DNA from: Acidimicrobiaceae bacterium | GTDB taxonomy: Bacteria; Actinomycetota; Acidimicrobiia; Acidimicrobiales; Poriferisodalaceae | Direction of reading: 5' to 3' | Length of the DNA: 64,000 nucleotides | NCBI GenBank assembly: GCA_002722565.1 | Contig: PBMG01000012.1 | Coordinates: 1 to 64,000 of the forward strand | Shown here: piece by piece, positions 52,649 through 62,993 of the stretch | Numbering within the stretch: position 1 is the stretch's first letter | Layout: each line of letters starts with the position of its first letter | Made by a program: the position numbers and the translations under genes | Notes under the pieces: generated by a model | Told to the model about the DNA's origin: nothing | What the model saw: the letters and a program-made list of their open reading frames with translations, nothing else | Database searches by the model: none

Positions 52649-54984
52649 CGAACTCCTTCTCTGTTGGTTAGTAGCTTCGGACGCTGCCCCATAGGAAGTA
52701 ATGGTTTAGGGGCCCCAGCGGTCTTTGGCCAATTTTCAGTTAACCAACCGCGCTTTTCGGCGATCGTTACTAAGCGAGTTTCTGGGTTCACTGCAACCGG
52801 GTAACCGACGGCTTCCAGCATGGGGAGGTCAGATGCTGAGTCGGCGTAAGCGACGCCTTGCGCTGGGTCCAGTCCGTTGTCTTCAGCCCAATCGATCATT
52901 AGTTGTGCACGAACTTCACCCGTTGGGGGTACGTCAAGCATTTCCCCAGTGAGTTTTCCGTTTTTTCGGTCAATTCTCGCTGAGATGATGTGGTCGAACA
53001 GGGGGCGGAGAGGTTCGACGGCGATGTCTAACGCGCCAGTGATTAAGACTGTCTGATGTCCTGCCGCCCTGTGTGCTCGGACACGTCGCAGGCCGGCTGG
53101 AAAGGATTTGATGAGAATAAGGTCACTCAGCATTTCTGCTGCGTCTGCTTCTAGCTGGTGTAACGGGGCACCTTTGTATCGCTGGTAGAAGTACCTGAGA
53201 AAATCTGTTCGGTCTCGTTTGTCCCGTCTCCAAAGTCCCGGAGTTTCAGTCAATGTTCGAAGGGTAAATTTAAGCCGTTGTTTGGGGTTCAAGTGGCGAG
53301 TAGCTAGCCATGCGTAGCTTTCGACGACGTTGCTGGCGATCAGCGTATTCTCGAGGTCGAAAGCGGCAAAATGACGGTCAGTGTCCAGAACCGCTGAACG
53401 GAGTCGTTCTGAGCGGCTTGGTCCGCTGCGTTTTTCTGGAGTCGTTTTAACTCTTGCTTGGATTACTACGGTTGGTAGATGCACTTCGGTGATGTAGTGA
53501 TGCCAGTCGATGACACTTGGATCGAATCCGAACTGAGCTTGGTCTTCGGCAGATAGGGACTGCCATAGGGAAAGTGTGTGTTGTATCCCATAGATAGCTT
53601 CGCATTTCCCATAAGCACCATAGATATCGATATAACCCTTAAGTTGGTCGAGATTTTGGCGTCGTTCCGCAAACTTGCTTGTAAAGCTGCTTTCACCGCG
53701 AATTGGTAACCGATTGATGACTTTGGCAGCTAAATCGAAGGCTTTCACCACGCGATGTAGTTGTTCTTCGAGGCCACTCGAGCCTGCGTACTTCCATTCT
53801 GTGCTGGCAGTGGGGTGACCGTTAGCGTCATAGACGGGATGCTCGCGGAACCACTCCATGGCAGTGTCGAGTAGTTTTTTGAATTGCAGTGGATTGGTGG
53901 AACCAGAGGCAATTTGAAACACTTCGGGTTCAGGTTCTGGACCTTTTGCTGCTACGGCGATTATGGCAGCGGCCACCATGTCTACTGGGATGACGTCAAT
54001 GATTCCTTCGGGGTAACCAGGAAAAGTATCAAGCTCGCCTTTAGCGAAAGAAACGATAAGTGGTTCAGCCATTCGAAAGCCGCGGATCCAGCCAGGCGAT
54101 GGTTCCGACCATGCAGATTCAATTATTGAGGGGCGAACGATGCTGACAGGTACATCTCCGTGAAGTTCGATAAGAGCGGTCTCTCCTAATGCTTTTGAAT
54201 AGGTGTAGACATCAGGCCACCCGAGTGACGTTGCGCGACTTCGACCCGCTTCGACCATCTGGTCATCGACCCATGCCTCTCTGAGCTGTTCGGTCTTCGC
54301 AGCGAGCATCGGTAGGCCAGCGGCCCCGAGTTCCTCGCGAGCACCTTTCCGAAACCCTTCAAGTTGCTCAGGTATTCGACTTCGCGCATCTAGATCCGCT
54401 CGTGTTCGTCGTGCAGCTTCAACTTCTGCCCGCCAATCAACGTTTACCTGGAAAGGGGTGCCGGCGAGAAATTCTTCATTGGCTGCTCCACGTCTGTTCC
54501 CGGCTACGTAGCAGGTTGAAACCGCCACAAGGTGAGGGGTTACGTTTGCCTCCGACAGGAGCTGAATTATGCGGTTGGGTCCCAGCAGGTTGATCTCGAT
54601 TGAACTATCCAGCGGGCTATCGAAACTTACTGTCGCGGCAGAATGAATAACTACATCGCATGAGACGAATAGCGCACGGTCTTGTTCGTTAAGCCCCAAT
54701 CCGTCGTTAGTGACGTCACCAGACACGACAGAAACTCTGCGTTCGCAGGTCCGGTCAAACTCTTCTCCCCATTGTGACCTGAGTTTGTCGAAGGCATCGT
54801 TGCGAAAGATTTCGCGTTCGACTCGACGCTGTGCGCTATTGCGGCGGGTTGGTCGGACCAGAAGAACAAGATCACAGTCCGGTACGCAACGCATTAGTCG
54901 TTCCACCAGGGCTGTTCCCAGAAAACCGGTACTGCCAGTTATCGCTATCCGTTTGCCCGAAAGGGACTCACTGATCACATCCAT
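52645..54984 (-). CDS. Fatty-acyl-reductase-like SDR fused to a HAD-IB domain
   Basis: Residue numbers assume ATG 54984 (779 aa). The N-terminal 480 or so residues form an extended SDR like alcohol-forming fatty acyl reductases: RIAITGSTGFLGTALV, VIHSAATVSFD, VSTCYVAGN and the active-site YTYSKALGE. The C-terminal 240 residues form a HAD-IB phosphatase-like domain with FDLENTL, VLITGAL and AYADSASDLPML. Motif I has Glu where HAD phosphatases have the second Asp (D-x-D). A start at ATG 55020 is possible, but it would place the TetR-type palindrome inside the coding region. First gene of a three-gene operon. Confidence 0.88.
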   Translation of the reverse strand: MDVISESLSGKRIAITGSTGFLGTALVERLMRCVPDCDLVLLVRPTRRNSAQRRVEREIFRNDAFDKLRSQWGEEFDRTCERRVSVVSGDVTNDGLGLNEQDRALFVSCDVVIHSAATVSFDSPLDSSIEINLLGPNRIIQLLSEANVTPHLVAVSTCYVAGNRRGAANEEFLAGTPFQVNVDWRAEVEAARRTRADLDARSRIPEQLEGFRKGAREELGAAGLPMLAAKTEQLREAWVDDQMVEAGRSRATSLGWPDVYTYSKALGETALIELHGDVPVSIVRPSIIESAWSEPSPGWIRGFRMAEPLIVSFAKGELDTFPGYPEGIIDVIPVDMVAAAIIAVAAKGPEPEPEVFQIASGSTNPLQFKKLLDTAMEWFREHPVYDANGHPTASTEWKYAGSSGLEEQLHRVVKAFDLAAKVINRLPIRGESSFTSKFAERRQNLDQLKGYIDIYGAYGKCEAIYGIQHTLSLWQSLSAEDQAQFGFDPSVIDWHHYITEVHLPTVVIQARVKTTPEKRSGPSRSERLRSAVLDTDRHFAAFDLENTLIASNVVESYAWLATRHLNPKQRLKFTLRTLTETPGLWRRDKRDRTDFLRYFYQRYKGAPLHQLEADAAEMLSDLILIKSFPAGLRRVRAHRAAGHQTVLITGALDIAVEPLRPLFDHIISARIDRKNGKLTGEMLDVPPTGEVRAQLMIDWAEDNGLDPAQGVAYADSASDLPMLEAVGYPVAVNPETRLVTIAEKRGWLTENWPKTAGAPKPLLPMGQRPKLLTNREGVR

Positions 54985-54998
54985 AGTTTTAGCAGAAA

Positions 54999-55016
54999 AC
55001 TTACCAAATGGTAAGT
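54999..55016. promoter_or_regulatory. Perfect palindromic operator between the reductase-HAD and TetR genes
   Basis: ACTTACCA and TGGTAAGT flank AA. The TTACC/GGTAA arms are a common TetR-family target type. It lies 14 bp before the chosen reductase start and 30 bp before the divergent TetR GTG, so binding there would block both promoters. Confidence 0.82.
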
Positions 55017-55046
55017 CCATGTTGGATTTCGATCTAGAATGTTGGG

Positions 55047-55637
55047 GTGCCTGCTCGGACGCGCGAACGAATTCTGGATTCAGCCTTGGCTGCATTTGGT
55101 TTGCGAGGCTACGACTCGACCTCACTGGATGATTTGGCGTCTGATCTGGGAATCACCAAACAAGCAATTCTGTACCACTTCTCTTCTAAAGAGCACTTGT
55201 TGACTTCGACGATTGAGCTTGCGGTGCATGAACTTGGTTTGGCTTTATCTGGTGCAGCGAACCCGCAAGCTGTTGGTTTTCAGCGCATCGAGGATCTGGT
55301 TCGCGCAACGTTTTCATTGGCAGCGCGCCGCCCAGAGGTGCTTGGTCTTGTCCGTGTGGTTTCGCGACAAGGAGGAGACGCTTCGGGGGAGTTGGCGTCG
55401 GCTATGAGCGTCATGCTTAGCGAGGCTGTGCGGTTCGTAGAGACTGAAATGGTTGCTGGGCGTTTTCGGCGCCATGAGCCTCGAATGTTGTTGCTTGCTG
55501 TGTATTCGGCTGTAGTCGGAGTAGCTACAGAGCCAGAAGTGATGAGAGCACTTGGCTTGGAACCTGATTTGCGCTCGCTTGTGAGAGCACGACGAGAAAC
55601 CATTGAGTTTCTTCGTGCGGCGCTGATTGCTGACTAG
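55047..55637 (+). CDS. TetR family transcriptional regulator
   Basis: A 196-residue repressor. The helix-turn-helix spans residues 1-47 (RERILDSALAAFGLRGYDSTSLDDLASDLGITKQAILYHF). The C-terminal ligand domain is all-helical. It starts at GTG with no Shine-Dalgarno site; TAGAAT (55035-55040) ends 6 bp before the GTG and looks like a -10 box, so the transcript may be leaderless. It probably represses the divergent lipid operon and itself through the palindrome at 54999-55016; a fatty-acid-like ligand is a guess. Its stop overlaps the convergent lipoprotein stop. Confidence 0.93.
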   Translation: MPARTRERILDSALAAFGLRGYDSTSLDDLASDLGITKQAILYHFSSKEHLLTSTIELAVHELGLALSGAANPQAVGFQRIEDLVRATFSLAARRPEVLGLVRVVSRQGGDASGELASAMSVMLSEAVRFVETEMVAGRFRRHEPRMLLLAVYSAVVGVATEPEVMRALGLEPDLRSLVRARRETIEFLRAALIAD

Positions 55638-56584
55638 GGGCTCTCAGAAGTTAAGTCAGCGAATAGGCGAGCGCATGGCGCCACGGATCTACCCCCGCAG
55701 GAGATGCCGAACTTTATGTAGATGCTGTCGGCGGGGCCGTATTTGGCTAGGTCTTTGCAGGATCGGGCGTCTTGGTTGCCGCACAATACCCATAGTTGGT
55801 CGAGTAGTTCGTCTTCGCCAGGTGGCTCCATGCTTGGTTTCAACTCATTAAGCGATGGTGGTTCACCGTCGTATTCGAGAATCAAAGTGCAGTAGGTGGT
55901 TCCTCGGGCCCCGCAGCTTGTGCCAAATTGAGAGTAGAGGGAGCCGCTGGTAGCGGTGAGTCGCAGTTCGCCGCAGGATGAAGTGCTGCCATCAGCACAA
56001 TTGGCCCATAGTTTGTCTAGCTCTTCGTCGTCACCTGGTGGTGGGGTAAGAGGGCTTAGGTCTCCGTTGGGCTGATCGATTCCGAGAAGTAGAGAGCAGT
56101 CCATGTTGCGTCGACCCCCGCAGCTGAAAGCGAATTGTTCGTAGTCGCTTCCGCGGGGCGCAGAGTAGAAGAGGTTGTCGCACGCTTTAGCGTCTCCTAG
56201 CCCGCATTCTCGCCAGTACTCGTCTAAGAGTGGGTCCTTGCCTGGCGGGGCGTCTGTTGGGTCAAAGGTAGAAGGGGCCTGTAATAGCTCTTCTGGTACT
56301 TGTGGCTTCTCGTTGTCGGTTTGTAGTTGGGTGGGTTGATCGCTTGGGGTTAACCGACACAACTCGGTTGCCATGTCGACTGCGATTTCCTCATCGGGGC
56401 TTAGGTCGTTGGTGAGGTTGGTGAGGTTGAGTTCCCAGCCCGTGAGAAGTCGGTCTTGTACGCAAGCCCGTTCTTGTTCGGTGAGGCTGCTGGTGAATTG
56501 CTGGCCTTCGTTAGGCGTACTCGTCCCATAAGAACAGGACGATATGAGCAGGGGAAGCAGCCAAATGATCAGACGGCCTTTCAT
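55634..56584 (-). CDS. Triple-repeat Cys-rich lipoprotein
   Basis: A 316-residue exported protein. The N-terminus WLLPLLISSCSYG is a lipobox signal sequence with the modified Cys at about residue 17. After a low-complexity linker come three repeats of roughly 57-60 residues (about 110-170, 180-240, 250-310). Each has PPGxDxxLDxLW, then a C-x5-8-C pair, then YxxFxxSCGGR/SCGAR and a final Cys. Four cysteines per repeat suggest disulfides outside the membrane. I know this repeat only from actinobacterial hypothetical proteins. It starts 1 bp into the Ddl-like stop, so it may be in that operon. Confidence 0.82.
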   Translation of the reverse strand: MKGRLIIWLLPLLISSCSYGTSTPNEGQQFTSSLTEQERACVQDRLLTGWELNLTNLTNDLSPDEEIAVDMATELCRLTPSDQPTQLQTDNEKPQVPEELLQAPSTFDPTDAPPGKDPLLDEYWRECGLGDAKACDNLFYSAPRGSDYEQFAFSCGGRRNMDCSLLLGIDQPNGDLSPLTPPPGDDEELDKLWANCADGSTSSCGELRLTATSGSLYSQFGTSCGARGTTYCTLILEYDGEPPSLNELKPSMEPPGEDELLDQLWVLCGNQDARSCKDLAKYGPADSIYIKFGISCGGRSVAPCARLFADLTSESP

Positions 56585-57687
56585 TACGCCAGCTTGTGTG
56601 AAATGGCGCCGACGTCGCGTAGAGCGGTCCCATCAGCGCCATCAGTTTGAAATCTCGCTGCGGGATTTTCGCTCGCTTCTTGGATGAGGTCAGTTAGTAA
56701 CTGACCAAAGGAGACACCTTCGTGAGCCCAGAAGTACCAACTTAAAGAACCTGGGATTGTGTTGATTTCGTTGATCCACAGACCGTCGGCGTTCCAGAGA
56801 AAGTCGATCCGTGCCACCGAACGCACCATCGCTAATTGGACTACTTGGTCAGCGATAGTTCTGAGTTTTCCCTCAATGCCGGGGGGTAGGTCGGCGGGGA
56901 GTTCCCTTGGCGCGCTGGCCATCCCCTCGCTGCCGGTGAGGTATTTGTCGGCGTAGCTGTAGATCCCGCCATCTTCTGGCCGAAGTGGTCGTTCTACTGC
57001 GCTCAGAGTAGTGGTTGGGTAGGTTCGCACTGAGATGTTGAGGTCGACGGCATCGCTCAGGTATCTCTGTGCCACGGCACCCAATCGGAGAAGGGGTTGA
57101 GTCTTTACTAGAGCTTTGGCAGTAGCGAGATCATCAACCACTTCGATACCTATAGAAGACCCACCAAACCTTGGTTTGATTATGAAAGGCCCGGGTTCGT
57201 TAAGGGTTAGATCGTCGGTGACGAGGTGTAGCGGCAAACTTGGTATTCCCGCAGCCTCCATAGTTCCTGAAAAAGCCAGCTTGTCCATTCCTATAGCTGC
57301 GCCTTGTTGACTTGGGCCGGTGTAGTTGATGCCAGCTAAATCGAACATTGCTTGGAGGCTGCCATCTTCGCCTGGTCCTCCATGACAACAGACCACTACG
57401 GCTGAAATATCGATTGGGCTTTGTTTGCCGCGTTTTCCAGCCTTATAGAAGCCACCGTTCTCACCTATCTGAATTGATACCGGCTGTGCTGATCTTGGCA
57501 AGCCATCAGCGAATTCGTTTGGTTCGATGTCAGCAGGGACTTGGAACCAGTTCCCGGTTTTGGACCAGTACAGAGCTACTACGTCGTTGCCGGCGTCGGA
57601 CAAGGCTCGTACAGCCTGCAATCCTGTCAGGATCGAGATGTCGTGTTCGGGTGAAGGGCTGCCGAAGCAGACTGCTGGACGGTTCAT
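56584..57687 (-). CDS. D-alanine--D-alanine ligase-like ATP-grasp enzyme
   Basis: A 367-residue ATP-grasp ligase. It has the N-terminal SPSPEHDISILTGL (the EHxVS-type first-substrate loop), CCHGGPGEDGSLQ, FIIKPRFGGSSIGIEVV (ATP-binding) and the C-terminal RIDFLWNADGLWINEINTIPGSLSWYFW, with the metal-binding Glu and Asn. This is the Ddl fold, and the expected product is a D-Ala-D-Ala-type dipeptide. It follows a membrane Mur ligase gene by 68 bp, so it may supply that ligase rather than, or as well as, the main peptidoglycan route. Confidence 0.9.
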   Translation of the reverse strand: MNRPAVCFGSPSPEHDISILTGLQAVRALSDAGNDVVALYWSKTGNWFQVPADIEPNEFADGLPRSAQPVSIQIGENGGFYKAGKRGKQSPIDISAVVVCCHGGPGEDGSLQAMFDLAGINYTGPSQQGAAIGMDKLAFSGTMEAAGIPSLPLHLVTDDLTLNEPGPFIIKPRFGGSSIGIEVVDDLATAKALVKTQPLLRLGAVAQRYLSDAVDLNISVRTYPTTTLSAVERPLRPEDGGIYSYADKYLTGSEGMASAPRELPADLPPGIEGKLRTIADQVVQLAMVRSVARIDFLWNADGLWINEINTIPGSLSWYFWAHEGVSFGQLLTDLIQEASENPAARFQTDGADGTALRDVGAISHKLA

Positions 57688-57755
57688 TACCTCCTATGAA
57701 ACCGCAGATAGTGTCCGGGTGGGTGTCACCAGCAGATTCTTGTTGAGGCTTCCGC

Positions 57756-59273
57756 TTACGCGTAGTGATCTGGCAAATCGTTCTCGTAGAGGACAGCGTC
57801 GCCGGGTTTGAGGTTGTCGCGGATCCATCTGATGGCTTCGTCGCGGTTTGGTAAGAGATGAACGCGGGCAGTTCCATCTCTTGAACCATTTACCAGAGCA
57901 CTTCTATTTGTTCGTCCGACTATCAGGAGGTCGTCGGCGATGAGGCTGGCGTCGACTCCGAATCGTCTATTTTCAGGATTCTGTCGATTTCCGAGTTCGA
58001 CCATTCCAGGGGTCACCACGGCCTTACGGTTGGCATCGAGTCCGGTTAGTGTTTCTAACGCTGCTGCTGCACCTGCTGGATTGCTGTTGTAGGTGTCATC
58101 GATGATTGTTACGCCGGACTCGCTAACGACTACTTGGCGGCGATGATCGGCGCCTGGCAATGTAGCGAGCCGGTGAGCGATGGTTTCTTCTGGGGTATTT
58201 AACGAAACCGCAACTGCAACGGCGCAAGCGACATTTGTTGGTGCGGCATCGATGGTTAAGTTCTTGACTATCCGATTGTTTGCAACCGTGACTGTCAAGC
58301 CCTCTTCGGAGTGCACAAAGACGTCGGCTGTCGGATCTTTTTCTGAGCACTTTAGGACGTTGATTCCGGAAGCCTGAAGACGGTCGGCTTCGGCGGTCAG
58401 TCCATAGGCGTCAATGTTGATGATCGCAGTTTTACTCGTTGCAAAGATCTCGCTTTTTGAGGAGACGATTGTATCGAGATCCCCGAAACGCTCTAGATGT
58501 ACGGGGCCGATCGCCGATAAGACTGAGATCGATGGTCTTACCCAGCTGACCAAATCAGCTATTTCGCCTGGGCCGTAGGTCCCCATTTCAGCGACAAAAA
58601 TATCTGTTCCGCTATGGAGGTGTTCATTGACGGCTCGGGAAAGCCCAGCACTATTGTTGAAGCTTGCTGGGCTGGCCACAACGCTGTGACTTTCAGATAA
58701 AAGGTGACGGACGTAGCCCTTAATGGTCGTCTTCCCATAAGAACCAGTGATAGCCACCCGAATAGGGTTAATTCGCTCCAGCGTGTCTGCAGCCTGTTCG
58801 ACGTAGCGTCGGGCAAATTTTTGTTCGATCGGCTTTAAGAGAGCTAAAGCAATATCGATAAAGATTGGAACACAAATCGCGATGAAGCCATAAGCCACTG
58901 AGTTGACTTCCAACTGTCGTACTACCAAAAACAGGACACAGATTAAGATTGTCGCGACACTGGCTACTGTGCGAAGTCGACGTGTCCACGCTAAAGCGCT
59001 CGTTCGACCCTTAAGTGTCAAACCAAGTGGGCCTAGAGCTAACACTGTCGCGGTGATGATGCAGGCACCAGAAAACCAAATGGTCATCACAGCACCGGTC
59101 ATCGCTGTCAACATCAATAGCGGGTTGAGGACCCCTAACCTCCACCACCTAGCAGCGAAACGTGACGCGGAGAGAGCAAGATAATGTTCGCGTTGAGCGA
59201 CGCGAAGCCATCGTATGGCCGACAACAATGAGCTGATTAGACAGGCTGCCAAACACAGATCTGTTGGGGTCAT
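57756..59273 (-). CDS. Membrane-anchored Mur ligase (MurF-like)
   Basis: 505 residues. The first 150 or so contain four or five hydrophobic spans in place of the usual MurF substrate domain. The central Mur ligase domain follows: P-loop AITGSYGKTTIKGY (about 175), SFNNSAGLSRAVNEHL, VAEMGTYGPGEIADLV and SAIGPVHLERFG. The C-terminal domain has IIDDTYNSNPAGAAAALETL, typical of MurF. It would join D-Ala-D-Ala or a similar peptide to a membrane-bound acceptor. It overlaps the hydrolase gene by 4 bp. The true acceptor is unknown. Confidence 0.87.
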   Translation of the reverse strand: MTPTDLCLAACLISSLLSAIRWLRVAQREHYLALSASRFAARWWRLGVLNPLLMLTAMTGAVMTIWFSGACIITATVLALGPLGLTLKGRTSALAWTRRLRTVASVATILICVLFLVVRQLEVNSVAYGFIAICVPIFIDIALALLKPIEQKFARRYVEQAADTLERINPIRVAITGSYGKTTIKGYVRHLLSESHSVVASPASFNNSAGLSRAVNEHLHSGTDIFVAEMGTYGPGEIADLVSWVRPSISVLSAIGPVHLERFGDLDTIVSSKSEIFATSKTAIINIDAYGLTAEADRLQASGINVLKCSEKDPTADVFVHSEEGLTVTVANNRIVKNLTIDAAPTNVACAVAVAVSLNTPEETIAHRLATLPGADHRRQVVVSESGVTIIDDTYNSNPAGAAAALETLTGLDANRKAVVTPGMVELGNRQNPENRRFGVDASLIADDLLIVGRTNRSALVNGSRDGTARVHLLPNRDEAIRWIRDNLKPGDAVLYENDLPDHYA

Positions 59274-60013
59274 GACAGAGCCCCCAAACGTCGATCGATT
59301 GCTTCGCGTAAAGCGTTTGGAGCGGTAGTCGGAACGAAGTGATCTATACCGCCGAGGAGCGTCAACCTAGCGTCAGCCAATAACGCTTCAGCTCGAGCGG
59401 CGATCTCTGGGGGAGCCGCTTCGTCGCCATCACCCCACAGAAGATCGACTGGCGCTGATATAGAACGCAGCTGCTGCTCGTAAGACTCGTTGACTACCGT
59501 CACCAAAATATCGCGCATGACCCCTGAAGCTGCTCGGTAGTCTGCGCTCCCATATTTATCTCGCAACCCCTCCAACACCTGGTCGTTGACCAGCCCCCAT
59601 TTGTGCATCAGACGACCAAAACGAAAACGCAATGCGGGTCGACCGCGACGATGTGCTCGGTGAAGAAGGGGCACTCCAGTCAGAACGAGCCCTCCAACAG
59701 CAGCGGGTCTTTGCTCAGCTAAATGAACGGCGACCCGTCCTCCAAAGCTATGTCCCACCAAAACCACTGGCGTATCGCAAATCTCAAGAATTGGACCGAC
59801 AAGCTCAGCGTACATCGCAGCTCCGCCCACCTCAGAAGGTGGTGGTGATACTCCGAAACCAGGAAGATCGATGCTAACTGCATCAAGACCCTCCAAGCTG
59901 GAAGCGAAATCTTGATGAGAGCGGCCCCACCCGTGTAATGCCACTACACGCGGAGAAGCGGCCCCAAAACGGGTACCGAATAACGATCCGTCGGCAAAGC
60001 TAGAAAGCGCCAC
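59270..60013 (-). CDS. Alpha/beta hydrolase
   Basis: A 247-residue alpha/beta-fold hydrolase. It has VVALHGWGRSHQDF (oxyanion HGWG), the nucleophile elbow LVGHSFGGRVAVH (G-x-S-x-G, Ser near residue 89), an Asp in LLWGDGDEAAP and a late His in GGIDHFVPT. It is the first gene of the hydrolase, membrane Mur ligase, Ddl-like set, coupled by an ATGA overlap. A role in trimming peptides or lipid precursors in the cell envelope is inferred from context only. Confidence 0.9.
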   Translation of the reverse strand: MALSSFADGSLFGTRFGAASPRVVALHGWGRSHQDFASSLEGLDAVSIDLPGFGVSPPPSEVGGAAMYAELVGPILEICDTPVVLVGHSFGGRVAVHLAEQRPAAVGGLVLTGVPLLHRAHRRGRPALRFRFGRLMHKWGLVNDQVLEGLRDKYGSADYRAASGVMRDILVTVVNESYEQQLRSISAPVDLLWGDGDEAAPPEIAARAEALLADARLTLLGGIDHFVPTTAPNALREAIDRRLGALS

Positions 60014-60053
60014 TTAATTATTCTGATCGAAGTTCAGCTACTAGTGGGCGCGC

Positions 60054-61891
<1,838 letters not shown>

Positions 61892-61892
<1 letters not shown>

Positions 61893-61930
61893 TATGTAAG
61901 AAGGAGTAGTCCGCGTAGCGATCCGTTCAC
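61892..61930 (-). CDS. leuL: Leader peptide for leucine attenuation
   Basis: A 12-codon frame starting at GTG reads M-N-G-S-L-R-G-L-L-L-L-T. Five of twelve residues are leucine, four of them in a row, using CTA, CTC, CTT and CTT. Its TAG stop overlaps the first attenuator stem. No strong ribosome-binding site is seen and the frame is open further upstream, so the exact start is uncertain. The leucine run just before leuA makes a control peptide far more likely than chance. Confidence 0.7.
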
Positions 61931-62004
61931 GAAGCTAACGATAGCACCGGAATTCTTCTTTGGTACATAAAGGTTTCTCGGTGCTTGAGGGGAACTCAGG
62001 CACT

Positions 62005-62925
62005 CTAGGCAGCTTTAGGTTCGGCTATCAGCCTCGCAAACAATGCGTCTTTCATCCCCGAGGTTGAGACAACAGCGCTGTGTACTCCCAGAGATCTCAT
62101 GGACTGTCGTAGGATTGTCGCACCCAAAGGCATTAATTCACATCTCTGAGAGTCCATGCCCGGTAGGGCTAATCGAGCCTGAGTCGACAGCTCCGAGAAG
62201 GTTTTGATTAGATGACCAAGATCGGAACAATTAATCGATAGGCCATCAAGGCTTTCTGGCACCTCTGACCTGCGAACTGTGTGTATCAGCTTGGTCAAAG
62301 CCAGTGGCATTCCGCCGACAAGAACAACAGACGAGTTTTCGACCTGGTTGATCGCCGCTGAGACAGGTTTCAGGCTTTCGTTAATGTGGTGTTCAAGTCG
62401 AACTCTTGTTGAGGTTTCTATGAAGCCGCCGGTCGAAGCTCTCGGAGCGAGAACGCTAGTACCTAGGGGACAAATCAAACTATGTTCCGGGCCTCTACTC
62501 CCAAGCCTGCCGCTGGCAAATCCTAAGCTCCCGCCAGTCAGAACAATGGTGGTTAGATCATCAAGGTTTGGGAAGCGATCAGCTGCAGCCTTCCAGATAA
62601 GGGCATTTTCCTCTTCGGGAAGCAACAGTTTGATCTGGCAGCCAGATTCTCTTTCTATATGGGAGACGACCGCAGGACCATTAGCCGCCAAACGGAAAGA
62701 CTCAGTAGCTACGGCGATGACCCTTTGGCAATTATGGGCCTTGGCAGCTGTCATGAATTCTTGGGTTAGCCGCGTCGCTGCTGAAATATCGTTTTGGGTG
62801 AACGAACCGTTTGAACTGACGGAGGCGCCAAGATGGAGGTGATGACTTCTTCGATCAACTTCATCACCTGTGTTGATGGTGAGCCTGCAAGCGGTGCTTC
62901 CCAGCTCTATCAAAGCGACTCTCAC
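62005..62925 (-). CDS. Ppx/GppA family exopolyphosphatase-like protein
   Basis: A 306-residue ASKHA-fold protein matching the core (two-domain) part of exopolyphosphatase/guanosine pentaphosphatase. It has LIELGSTACRLTI at the first phosphate loop, VIAVATESFRLAANG, LLPEEENALIWKAA (the usual SGxEEA region, here PEEEN) and TIVLTGGSLGFASG at the second loop. It lacks the C-terminal HD-like domain of long Ppx. Likely substrates are polyphosphate or pppGpp. It is upstream of leuA on the same strand, but the leuL leader (and presumably its promoter) lies between them. Confidence 0.88.
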   Translation of the reverse strand: MRVALIELGSTACRLTINTGDEVDRRSHHLHLGASVSSNGSFTQNDISAATRLTQEFMTAAKAHNCQRVIAVATESFRLAANGPAVVSHIERESGCQIKLLLPEEENALIWKAAADRFPNLDDLTTIVLTGGSLGFASGRLGSRGPEHSLICPLGTSVLAPRASTGGFIETSTRVRLEHHINESLKPVSAAINQVENSSVVLVGGMPLALTKLIHTVRRSEVPESLDGLSINCSDLGHLIKTFSELSTQARLALPGMDSQRCELMPLGATILRQSMRSLGVHSAVVSTSGMKDALFARLIAEPKAA

Positions 62926-62993
62926 GAGCCTGAGGCTAGAAAGGTTCGCAGCCGTAGTGGTGGACCCGATGGTCGGTCATTACCAAGACAGGC

